A stretch of DNA of 64,000 nt from CAVQJU01 sp963712905 (GTDB lineage: Bacteria; Acidobacteriota; Vicinamibacteria; Vicinamibacterales; CAVVIG01). Location of the stretch: positions 248,001 to 312,000 of the forward strand of contig CAVQJU010000007.1 of assembly GCA_963712905.1 (NCBI GenBank). The letters run 5' to 3'. The translations under genes and the position numbers were made by a program. The notes below the pieces were generated by a model that was not told the origin of the DNA, did not search any database, and was given only the letters and a program-made list of their open reading frames with translations. Each line of letters starts with the position of its first letter. Within the stretch, counting starts at the first letter, position 1. Positions 52,930 through 59,973 of the stretch are shown piece by piece.

Positions 52930-54168
52930 AACAGAAGTCGCGCTCGACTCGATATTGATCTTCACGTCGGCGGGACGGCCGTTTCGCAGCACCTTGAGCG
53001 TGGCCGTTGTCCCAATCTTCGCGTCGGCCACCAGCCTCCGCAACTGCGCGGCATCCGCGACGTTCTGGCCGTTGAACGCGGTGATGACGTCACCCGGCCG
53101 GAGCCCGGCTTCATAGGACGCGGAACTGCGGTACATCTGCGTGACCAGCGCGCCGCGCGTGGAGCCGGCGCCCACCTGCTCGGCCACTTCCGGATCCGTC
53201 ATGCTCTCGACGCGGAAATCGATTGACCCGCGGCGGACCTCGCCGTACTTCAGCAGGTCGTCGATCACATGGCGCGCGAGGTTGCTCGGCACCGCGAACC
53301 CGATCCCCTGGTACCCACCGCTCTGGCTGAAGATGCCCGTGTTGATGCCGACGAGCTCGCCGCGGGTGTTGATCAACGCGCCGCCCGAGTTGCCCGGATT
53401 GATCGCCGCGTCGGTCTGTACGAAGTCCTCGTAGTCGGCAAATCCGACGTTCGTCCGGCCCGTCGCGCTGACGATGCCCGCCGTGACGGTGGCGCTCAGT
53501 TGGAACGGGCTGCCGATGGCCAGCACCCACTCGCCGATCTGCAGCTTGCTCGAATCGCCCCACGGCACGACCGGCAGGCCCGAGACGTTGAGCTTGAGCA
53601 GGGCGATGTCGGTCGCGGGGTCTGTGCCGATCAGCCGTCCGCGCACTTCGCGCTTGTCGGCCAGCGCCACCGTGATCTCCCGCATGTTCTCGCCGACGAC
53701 GTGGTTGTTCGTCACGACGTAGCCGTCCGCCGAGATGACGACGCCCGACCCCAGGCTGAGCGATCGGCGGTCGCGCGAGCCGAACAGATCGTCATTTTCG
53801 CCGAAGAAGTACCGGAAGAACGGGTCGGCCGCGAACGGCGAGTTCGGTGTGCGCGCGACCTGGAGCGATGAGATATTTGCGACGCCCTTGACCGCCTGCC
53901 CGGCGACGTGCGTGAAATCCGGGCCGCTCGCCACGACGACGGCGGCTGCCGGCGCGATGGTGCCTCGGGCCTGGACTGCGGTAGCGGCGGGCTGCGGGGC
54001 CGCCGCGCGCGGGGCCGACGTTGCTGAGAGGGCTTCCGCCCGCGACTCGGAGACGGGCCGCAGGCGGGCCGTCAGCACCAGGCCGCCGGCGAAGCCGGCG
54101 ATGACCAGCACAGAGCCGACGAACAGCTTGCGCAGAAGAGACGAAGCGGAAGATCTGAACGAGCTCAC
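52912..54168 (-). CDS. Membrane-anchored HtrA/DegP-type serine protease with PDZ domain
   Basis: 418 residues from a GTG at 54168. There is an N-terminal transmembrane anchor (LFVGSVLVIAGFAGGLVL) and a low-complexity Ala/Pro linker. The trypsin-like domain carries the catalytic triad His in VVTNNHVVG, Asp in DPATDIALLKL and Ser in NPGNSGGALINTRGELVGINT. A single PDZ domain follows (SYEAGLRPGDVITAFNGQNV). It degrades misfolded periplasmic proteins. The start overlaps the stop of hsp20 (four-base overlap), giving a small protein-quality-control operon. Confidence 0.94.
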   Translation of the reverse strand: MSSFRSSASSLLRKLFVGSVLVIAGFAGGLVLTARLRPVSESRAEALSATSAPRAAAPQPAATAVQARGTIAPAAAVVVASGPDFTHVAGQAVKGVANISSLQVARTPNSPFAADPFFRYFFGENDDLFGSRDRRSLSLGSGVVISADGYVVTNNHVVGENMREITVALADKREVRGRLIGTDPATDIALLKLNVSGLPVVPWGDSSKLQIGEWVLAIGSPFQLSATVTAGIVSATGRTNVGFADYEDFVQTDAAINPGNSGGALINTRGELVGINTGIFSQSGGYQGIGFAVPSNLARHVIDDLLKYGEVRRGSIDFRVESMTDPEVAEQVGAGSTRGALVTQMYRSSASYEAGLRPGDVITAFNGQNVADAAQLRRLVADAKIGTTATLKVLRNGRPADVKINIESSATSVSRRRR

Positions 54169-54587
54169 GCCGTCACCGACACGCGGCGTGCGCCGCGGTC
54201 ACCTGCCTTTGGAATCCTGACGGTGAGAATGCCGTCCTTGAGGTCCGCGGACACGCGCGCGACGTCAATGGCGTCGGGCAGCGCGAACGCGCGCGAAAAG
54301 CGGCCGTGCCCGCGTTCCACGCGATGGAACTGCTCGCACGGCAGGTCGACGGAACCGCCGAAGCGCTCGCCGCGAATGACCACGCGGTTCTCGTCGACGC
54401 TGATGTCGATCTGTTCGCGCGTGAGCCCGGGGAGATCCGCGGTGAGGATGAAATCGGTGGCGGTTTCGTAGAGGTCGACGGGGGGTGTCCAGCCGGGTGC
54501 ATCGGTTCCCACCAGGTGCCCGATTTGCTCGTGCAGGGCAATCAGATCGCGCAGCGGATCCCACCGCGAAAATGCCACGATCCGCAT
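54165..54587 (-). CDS. Small heat-shock protein, Hsp20/alpha-crystallin family
   Basis: 140 residues from ATG (MRIVAFSRWDPLRDLIALHEQIGHLV). The alpha-crystallin domain runs from PPVDLYETATDFILTADLPGLTREQIDISVDENRVVIRGER to FALPDAIDVARVSADLKDGILTVRIPK, with the C-terminal I-x-(I/P) type segment. It is an ATP-independent holdase. It is co-transcribed with the HtrA protease and divergent from efp. No CIRCE element was recognised in the 78-base divergent gap. Confidence 0.93.
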   Translation of the reverse strand: MRIVAFSRWDPLRDLIALHEQIGHLVGTDAPGWTPPVDLYETATDFILTADLPGLTREQIDISVDENRVVIRGERFGGSVDLPCEQFHRVERGHGRFSRAFALPDAIDVARVSADLKDGILTVRIPKAGDRGARRVSVTA

Positions 54588-54665
54588 CGTAGCATGAGTG
54601 GGCCCGGTCGCCACAGGCGGCCGCGCAGTCATATGTGCTATGATTGCAAGGATATACAGACACCA

Positions 54666-55232
54666 ATGGCCTCATCTGTTCAAGCGACTCGCCTCCGCAA
54701 GGGGATGCTCATCAAGGTGAACGACAACCTCTTCCGCATCCTTGAATTGCACCACCTGACCCCCGGCAACAAGCGCGCGCACATCCAGGTCCGGATGCGC
54801 AACATCCGAACGATGTCGCTGGCCGACCACAAGTTCCGCGCCGAGGAAGACGTCGAGCGCGCCGTGCTCGACGAGCGCGAGATGCAGTACCAATACAACG
54901 ACGTGGACCATTACTACTTCATGGACACGACGAACTTCGAGCAGATTCAGATTTCCGCCGAAGCGCTCGGCGACTCGAAGGACTACTTGATCGCCGATTC
55001 GATCATCCGGGTCGAGTTCTACGACGTCGAACCCGTCGGGATCGAGTTGCCCCCGACCGTCGATCTGGTTGTCAAGGAAACCGTGCCCGGCATCAAGGGC
55101 GCGACCGCCAGCGCGCAGGTCAAGCCCGCGACGCTCGAGACCGGCCTGGTCATCAACGTCCCGTCGTTCGTCAACGAAGGCGACAGGGTTCGCGTCAGCA
55201 CCGAGACCGGGGAGTACCAGTCCCGGGTGTGA
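54666..55232 (+). CDS. efp: Translation elongation factor P
   Basis: 188 residues from the ATG at 54666. All three domains are present: LRKGMLIKVNDNLFRILELHHLTPGNKRAHIQVRMRN (KOW-like domain I), the OB domain with YYFMDTTNFEQIQI and the C-terminal OB domain with VVKETVPGIKGATASAQVKPATLETGLVINVPSFVNEGDRVRV. The tip of domain I reads PGNKRA, so the position of the modified Lys in E. coli (PGKGQ) is Asn here, with Lys one residue later. EF-P relieves ribosome stalling at polyproline. TATGAT at 54639-54644 may be the -10. The stop overlaps the next start (GTGA). Confidence 0.95.
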   Translation: MASSVQATRLRKGMLIKVNDNLFRILELHHLTPGNKRAHIQVRMRNIRTMSLADHKFRAEEDVERAVLDEREMQYQYNDVDHYYFMDTTNFEQIQISAEALGDSKDYLIADSIIRVEFYDVEPVGIELPPTVDLVVKETVPGIKGATASAQVKPATLETGLVINVPSFVNEGDRVRVSTETGEYQSRV

Positions 55233-55780
55233 CGGTCGTCGTTGCTTCGACGCGCCCGGCCAAGGTCGAGGCCGTTCGTGCCGCCATCGATCGGATTGCC
55301 TCGATCGACTCAGGTTTCAAACTGTTCACCCTGCAGACCGCCGATGCCGGCGCCGTGGCGCCGGCGATGCCGATGAGCGATCGCGAGACGCTTGCGGGAG
55401 CTATCGCGCGCGCCGAGGCGGTCGCCCGCACGGTGTCGCCGCCGTTTCTGGCCATCGGCCTCGAGGGCGGCCTGGCCGATCTGCCGGCGGCCGCGGGAAC
55501 GGTGCTCGTCAGCTGGGCGGCGGCGACCGACGGCACGCGCTGGGGCTACGGGTGCGGTGGTTCGATTCTCGTGCCCGACGCCATCGCGCGCGAGGTGCGA
55601 GGCGGCCGCGAACTGGGCGATGTCATCGACGAAATGGCGGGGGAGCCGGTGCGCGGGACGCGCGGCGCCTGGGGTCTGCTGACGCGGGATCTGATCGGCC
55701 GCCGCGACGCGTTCACCGTCGCGACACTGGCCGCCCTCGCTCCGTTCTACAACGCCGGCGCGTACGAGTCGTCCGGCTAA
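55229..55780 (+). CDS. Inosine/xanthosine-triphosphate phosphatase-like protein (DUF84, YjjX family)
   Basis: 183 residues from a GTG overlapping the efp stop. Family blocks: VVVASTRPAKVEAVRAAI at the N-terminus, SDRETLAGAIARAEAVAR, FLAIGLEGGLADL and RGTRGAWGLLTRDLIGRRDAFTVATLAALAPFYN. The enzyme dephosphorylates non-canonical purine nucleoside triphosphates (ITP/XTP) to keep them out of nucleic acids. Placement after efp by overlap suggests co-translation. The last codons and the TAA stop are inside a palindromic repeat shared with the convergent dut gene. Confidence 0.88.
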   Translation: MTVVVASTRPAKVEAVRAAIDRIASIDSGFKLFTLQTADAGAVAPAMPMSDRETLAGAIARAEAVARTVSPPFLAIGLEGGLADLPAAAGTVLVSWAAATDGTRWGYGCGGSILVPDAIAREVRGGRELGDVIDEMAGEPVRGTRGAWGLLTRDLIGRRDAFTVATLAALAPFYNAGAYESSG

Positions 55781-55793
55781 AGCCGGACGCTAC
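55771..55793. repeat. Palindromic GTCCGGC...GCTAC element between convergent genes
   Basis: GTCCGGCTAAAGCCGGAC then GCTAC. The TAA in the loop is the stop of the plus-strand phosphatase gene; CTA in GCTAC is the (reverse-complement) TAG stop of dut. Both genes therefore end inside one element. Confidence 0.85.
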
Positions 55794-56224
55794 GTGCGTC
55801 CCGTCGAGCCGAATCCGCCGGCCCCGCGTTGCGTCTCGCTGAGCTCGGCGACTTCCGCGACCTCGACCTCAACCCGCGGGCTGACGACGAGCTGGGCGAT
55901 CTTCATCCCGGCTTCGACGGCGAACGCGGTCTGTCCGTGGTTGATGAGGATCACACCCACCTCGCCGCGATAACCCTCATCGACCGTTCCGGGCGTGTTC
56001 AGCACGGTGAGGGCGTGTTTCAGCGCGAGACCGCTTCGCGGACGCACCTGTCCTTCCGTGCCCGGCGGCAGCTCGATCGCGATGCCGGTGGCCACGAGGG
56101 CGGACGCGCCGGGGGCGATGGTCACCGCGCGCACGGCAAACAGATCCAGGCCCGCGTCGCCGGCACGCGCATAGGACGGCAGCACGGCCGAGGGATTCAG
56201 TCGTTTGACCTTGAGTTGCATCAT
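55790..56224 (-). CDS. dut: dUTP diphosphatase
   Basis: 144 residues from the ATG at 56224 (a second ATG follows directly); the start overlaps the thyX stop (ATGATG). All five dUTPase motifs are visible: YARAGDAGLDLFA (I), GQVRPRSGLALKHALT (II), NTPGTVDEGYRGEVGVILINHG (III, with the catalytic Asp), KIAQLVVSP (IV) and the C-terminal arm RGAGGFGSTGR (V). It hydrolyses dUTP to dUMP, the substrate of ThyX next to it. It is the last gene of a dcd-thyX-dut unit. Confidence 0.96.
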   Translation of the reverse strand: MMQLKVKRLNPSAVLPSYARAGDAGLDLFAVRAVTIAPGASALVATGIAIELPPGTEGQVRPRSGLALKHALTVLNTPGTVDEGYRGEVGVILINHGQTAFAVEAGMKIAQLVVSPRVEVEVAEVAELSETQRGAGGFGSTGRT

Positions 56225-57171
56225 GATGCCGGCGGCAGCCATGGGACGGTGAAGCCGAGCCGTCGAAGCTTGTCTTCGAGCTCGCGCCGTTCGCGGTTCG
56301 GCGCCAGCTGGCCGTTGGCGTCCAGCTTCAGCAGGCCGAGAGACTCGGCCACGGTCCGCGCCTGTTCGGGCGACGTGGACGCGAGCGCCGTGACCACCTC
56401 GACTTCGATGCGCGACAGCCGAAGCGCGCGGCGCCGGTAGTCGTTGAAGGCCTCCCACACGATCGGCACCCACCTGGCGGCGATTTCCTCGCCGATGAGC
56501 GCCGCATACGCGCGAATCTCCTCCTGCGCGTGGTCGTCCATCCGCAGCTGCAGGAAGTGCAGCAGGTTGTGGAGGTCCACCTTCCAGTACGCCTCGGTGT
56601 ACGTGGAAAGCGGCAGATCCTTCCTGGCCTGCTCGCGGGCGACGCCCGCGGCGAGCCGCGCGTCGTAGGTGTGCCTGGCCAGCTCCTGCAGCGCCGTTTC
56701 GCCCGCCGTCAGCGACTGGCCCTGCACGGCGTCCAGAAAGCCGACGCTGCCCTGGCGGTTGTCGGCGGATTGGCGGCGCCACTGTCCAGGCGGCGTGTGC
56801 TGGGCTGCGTCGATGGCGACCGAGTACCGCGTGGAGTACTCGTTCACGTTGGCCGTGCGGTGGCGGATCCACTGCCGCCACGTGTCCATCGGCACGCGCA
56901 CATGGAGCGTGATCTCGCACATCTCGAACGGCGTGGTGTGCGCGTGGCGCAGCAGGTACCGGATGAGACCGCGATCCTCGTGGACGCGCTTCGTCCCGGC
57001 GCCGTACGAGACGCGCGCGGCCTGCACGACGGAGCCGTCGTGCCCCATGTAGTCCACGACCCGCACGAACCCATCGTCGAGGACCGGGAACGCCACGCCG
57101 AGCACGGCGTCGAGCGCGGGGACACTGGGCCGTGTCAGCCGTTCGGCTTGAGCAGGACTGCCGGTTGTCAT
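56221..57171 (-). CDS. thyX: Flavin-dependent thymidylate synthase
   Basis: 316 residues from ATG (MTTGSPAQAERLTRPS). The ThyX signature RHRTANVNEYSTRYS (RHRxxxxNxxSxRY) is intact, with VQAARVSYGAGTKRV, FEMCEITLHVRVPMDTWRQW upstream and LPLSTYTEAYWKVDLHNLLHFLQLR downstream. The N-terminal domain is slightly longer than in many ThyX proteins. It methylates dUMP using methylene-tetrahydrofolate, FAD and NADPH and does not need dihydrofolate reductase for cofactor recycling. The start overlaps the dcd stop by four bases. Confidence 0.97.
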   Translation of the reverse strand: MTTGSPAQAERLTRPSVPALDAVLGVAFPVLDDGFVRVVDYMGHDGSVVQAARVSYGAGTKRVHEDRGLIRYLLRHAHTTPFEMCEITLHVRVPMDTWRQWIRHRTANVNEYSTRYSVAIDAAQHTPPGQWRRQSADNRQGSVGFLDAVQGQSLTAGETALQELARHTYDARLAAGVAREQARKDLPLSTYTEAYWKVDLHNLLHFLQLRMDDHAQEEIRAYAALIGEEIAARWVPIVWEAFNDYRRRALRLSRIEVEVVTALASTSPEQARTVAESLGLLKLDANGQLAPNRERRELEDKLRRLGFTVPWLPPAS

Positions 57172-57737
57172 TTTTCGTCGGAGTACTTGCTGGCGAGCGG
57201 ACCCGTCTGGTGCGCGTACTTGTTGCCCTTCTTGGCGGCATACGGCACTTCGGCGGGGGAGGACAGCGTTTCGAACGTGAACGAGCAGATGCGCATGCCG
57301 GGGTAGAGCGACACAGGCAGGATGCCGACGTTGCCGAGCTCGAGCGTCGGGTTGCCGATCCACCCGGGATCGAACACGCTGGCCGTCCCGTGGACGATGA
57401 TGCCGAGGCGGCCGAGGCTGCTGCGGCCCTCGAGCCGCGCGAGCAGGTCGGGCGCGAGCTCCAGCGACTCGATCGTCATCCCGAGCACGAGCTGCCCCGG
57501 GTGGAGCGTGAACGACTCCTCGGGTCCGATTTCGACCTCGCGCATGATTTCGTCGACGTCGACGCCTTTGCGCAGGTCGATGTAGGCGAAGCGGCTGTGT
57601 TCGAACACGCGAAACCTGGTGCCCAGCCGGAAATCGACGGAGCAGCTGCCCAGCTGCGTCTCGAGATCGATCTCCGGCGTGATGCGGATCTTGCCGGACG
57701 CCAGGTGCAGACGGATGTCACGATCGGAGAGGACCAA
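57168..57737 (-). CDS. dcd: dCTP deaminase
   Basis: 189 residues from a TTG (MVLSDRDIRLHLASGKIRI), which gives the typical N-terminus. The active-site regions are RLEGRSSLGRLGIIVHGTASVFDPGWIGNPTLEL and LYPGMRICSFTFETLSSPAEVPYAAKKGNKYAHQTGPLASK, aligned with E. coli Dcd (GRSSLARLG, DPGW). It converts dCTP to dUTP. It is first in the dcd-thyX-dut operon. No clear promoter was found in the 57738-57767 gap. Confidence 0.95.
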   Translation of the reverse strand: MVLSDRDIRLHLASGKIRITPEIDLETQLGSCSVDFRLGTRFRVFEHSRFAYIDLRKGVDVDEIMREVEIGPEESFTLHPGQLVLGMTIESLELAPDLLARLEGRSSLGRLGIIVHGTASVFDPGWIGNPTLELGNVGILPVSLYPGMRICSFTFETLSSPAEVPYAAKKGNKYAHQTGPLASKYSDEK

Positions 57738-57767
57738 TAAAACCCCCGCAAGATGTTACACGAACGG

Positions 57768-58441
57768 CTATTTCCCGGGTCGGTCCCCGAGTACCCGGTG
57801 GATCTGTGGCAGGACCTGGTCGTAGCCCTTCAGAAGTTCCGGCTCGATGAGCACGACGTCGCCTAGTAGATGGCGGCCGCTCGCAGGAACAGGTCGGGAT
57901 CGCTGCTGCGTTCGCCCGGCGGATGCGAGTACATCGTCTGGACGATGCCGCGGGTGAGCTCGGTGTAGTTCTGCTGGACGTTGTAGACCCGCGCCAGCGT
58001 GAACGCCAGCTCGGAGTCGATGTGCGCGAGGGACTGCGTCGCCAGCGCCAAATCCCACGCCGTGTGTTCGAACATCGCCGGCCGAAGGCCTTCGAGTGGG
58101 ACCTCGAGCTTCTTGCGCGCGGTCTCGTCCGCCGAGAGATACGCGCTCATGCTCTTCAGAACGGTCGCGTGATAGCCCGTCACCGCGGCGACCGCGCTCC
58201 GGTTGGTCTCGATTTCGGCCTGGAACCGGCGCAGGGCCGCGTGCGCCTGCTCGTGCTGTTCCCTGGACTGACGCCACTGTTCGCCGGCGAGTCCCAGGAA
58301 CACACCGACGCCAATCAGCGCGACTTCGAGCGCCGCCTTGAGCAGGCCCGAGCGCCGCGGCCGGTGCCCGGGGGGCGCCGGGACAGATACGGGCGGCTCG
58401 GCTTCGTCCTCCTCGAGTCGAGGCACATGGACCTCAGGCAT
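57768..58441 (-). CDS. Membrane protein of unknown function, probable frameshift near 57863
   Basis: Starts at the ATG of MPEVHVPRLEEDEAEPPVSV, with an acidic/proline-rich N-terminus, then a transmembrane segment ALEVALIGVGVFLGLAGEQWRQ followed by a helical domain (EQAHAALRRFQAEIETNRSAVAAV). The reading frame stops at a TAG (57863) after RAAAIY. The next frame continues LGDVVLIEPELLKGYDQVLPQIHRVLGD to 57768, so one base is probably missing and the full protein would have about 224 residues. Short proteins with a V-x-L-I-x-x-G-V-x-L-G-L-x-x-(E/D)-x-W helix are common in Acidobacteriota and Bacteroidota with no known function. Confidence 0.7.
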
Positions 58442-58529
58442 GGCCGCCAATCCTACTACTTCACGCTCGTCCCCTCGAAGTCCCGCGGGGGCGAGCACGA
58501 CGGACGGCTTTTTGAATAGAATTTCGGCT

Positions 58530-59090
58530 GTGAAGATCGAACCGGTCGTCACCGGCACCATGCTGCTCCTGGGCATCGGCTTTGCCGCGGCAAACGCGCG
58601 GCTCATCCTGGAGTACGTCATCTACCTGAGCCGGCGGCGCCGCGCGCTGCTGACGTGGCGCGTCCCGAAGCCGCCGTACTACGCCCTCCGCCTGGCGATC
58701 GGCGTCGTGCTCGGCGTCATCCTCTTCTACAACGTGACGCGGTTACGCAGCCGGGCGCTGTTCGGCGAGGCGATGATGTTCCTCTACTACGCCTACCTGT
58801 TCCCGATGAGCCGGAACGTGGCGCGCGGGTTCTACGAGGACGGTGTCTGGTCCGACAGTTCGTTCATGCCGTACAACGAGATCGGCGGCATCAGCTGGCG
58901 CGAAGGCGGGGACTCGGTCGCCCTGATTGTCATCTCGCGGCTGCGCAATTTTGCACGCCGGCTCACCGTCCCCGGCGAGTACTACGCCGGGGCCCGCCGG
59001 CTGCTGCGCGACAAGATCGCCAAGCACGACATTCATTTCAGCGGCACCGGGCTGGACCTGCTGGACCACGACGAGCGGGAGGACATTTAA
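58530..59090 (+). CDS. Small integral membrane protein of unknown function
   Basis: 186 residues from a GTG (MKIEPVVTGTMLLLGIGFAAANARLILEYVIYL). Three hydrophobic segments occupy about residues 7-32, 52-72 and 78-95. The soluble C-terminal part (YEDGVWSDSSFMPYNEIGGISWREGGDSVALIVISR...) resembles DUF5673-like domains that follow membrane helices, though I am not certain. The protein is presumably an inner-membrane component. It precedes ku by 40 bases. The divergent 88-base gap to the minus-strand membrane gene holds no clear site other than a possible TAGAAT. Confidence 0.65.
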   Translation: MKIEPVVTGTMLLLGIGFAAANARLILEYVIYLSRRRRALLTWRVPKPPYYALRLAIGVVLGVILFYNVTRLRSRALFGEAMMFLYYAYLFPMSRNVARGFYEDGVWSDSSFMPYNEIGGISWREGGDSVALIVISRLRNFARRLTVPGEYYAGARRLLRDKIAKHDIHFSGTGLDLLDHDEREDI

Positions 59091-59130
59091 CGTACTCCCG
59101 GCCGCCGTTTCATCCGATATCCTTATTGCC

Positions 59131-59970
59131 ATGGCCGCACGAGCAACCTGGAAGGGCTACCTCAAGGTCAGCCTGGTGAACATCCCGATCAAGGTGTTCC
59201 CGGCGACCGAGTCGAGCGCGACGATTTCCTTCAACCAGCTGCACGGCGAGTGTCAGACGCGCATCCAGCAGAAACGCTGGTGCCCGCACTGCAACCGCGA
59301 GGTGCCCAACTCCGAGATCGTCAAGGGCTACGAGTTCGAGAAGGGCCAGTACGTCGTGCTGTCCGAAGAGGACTTCGACAAGGTCCGGACCGAATCGACG
59401 CGCGTGATCAACCTCGTTCAGTTCGCCGACGAGTCGTCCATCGACCCGATGTATGTCGATCGGACGTACTACCTGGCGCCCGACGGCGGCATTGCCGGCG
59501 ACGCGTTCGCCGTCATGCGCGACGGGATGGCGGGGAAGGTCGGCGTCGGGAAGCTCGCCCTGTACGGCCGCGAATACCTCGTCGCCGTCCGCCCGCACGG
59601 CCGCGGCATCGTCATGCACACGCTGCATCATGCGGCGGAGATCCGGAGCATGGATGCCGTGGACGAGCTGGCGTCCGTGCCTTCGTCGGTGAAGCCCGAC
59701 GAGATCAGGCTCGCCCGGCAGGTAATCGAGATGTTCGAGGCGCCGCTCGACCTGAACGACTACAAGGACGAGTACCGCGAGGGCCTCCAGGCCATCATCG
59801 ACGCCAAGATCAAGGGCCAGGAGATCGTCGCACCCGCCGCCGAGGAGGCGCCCAAAGTCGTGAACCTGATGGAAGCCCTCCGGAAGAGCCTCGACGCGGT
59901 CAACACGAAGAAGAAGACCCCCGCGAAGGCCGCGGTCGCCAAGCCCGTGGCGAAGCGCAAGCGTGCGTGA
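59131..59970 (+). CDS. ku: Non-homologous end-joining protein Ku
   Basis: 279 residues from the ATG at 59131. The bacterial Ku core is complete: MAARATWKGYLKVSLVNIPIKVFPATESS, LSEEDFDKVRTESTRVINLVQF, YVDRTYYLAPDGG and AVMRDGMAGKVGVGKLALYGREYLVAVRPHGRGIVMHTLHHAAEIR. The C-terminus is a Lys/Ala-rich tail (NTKKKTPAKAAVAKPVAKRKRA) as in many bacterial Ku proteins, which contacts DNA. A partner ligase LigD is not in the window. It is followed after three bases by the MutS-like gene. Confidence 0.96.
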   Translation: MAARATWKGYLKVSLVNIPIKVFPATESSATISFNQLHGECQTRIQQKRWCPHCNREVPNSEIVKGYEFEKGQYVVLSEEDFDKVRTESTRVINLVQFADESSIDPMYVDRTYYLAPDGGIAGDAFAVMRDGMAGKVGVGKLALYGREYLVAVRPHGRGIVMHTLHHAAEIRSMDAVDELASVPSSVKPDEIRLARQVIEMFEAPLDLNDYKDEYREGLQAIIDAKIKGQEIVAPAAEEAPKVVNLMEALRKSLDAVNTKKKTPAKAAVAKPVAKRKRA

Positions 59971-59973
59971 TGC

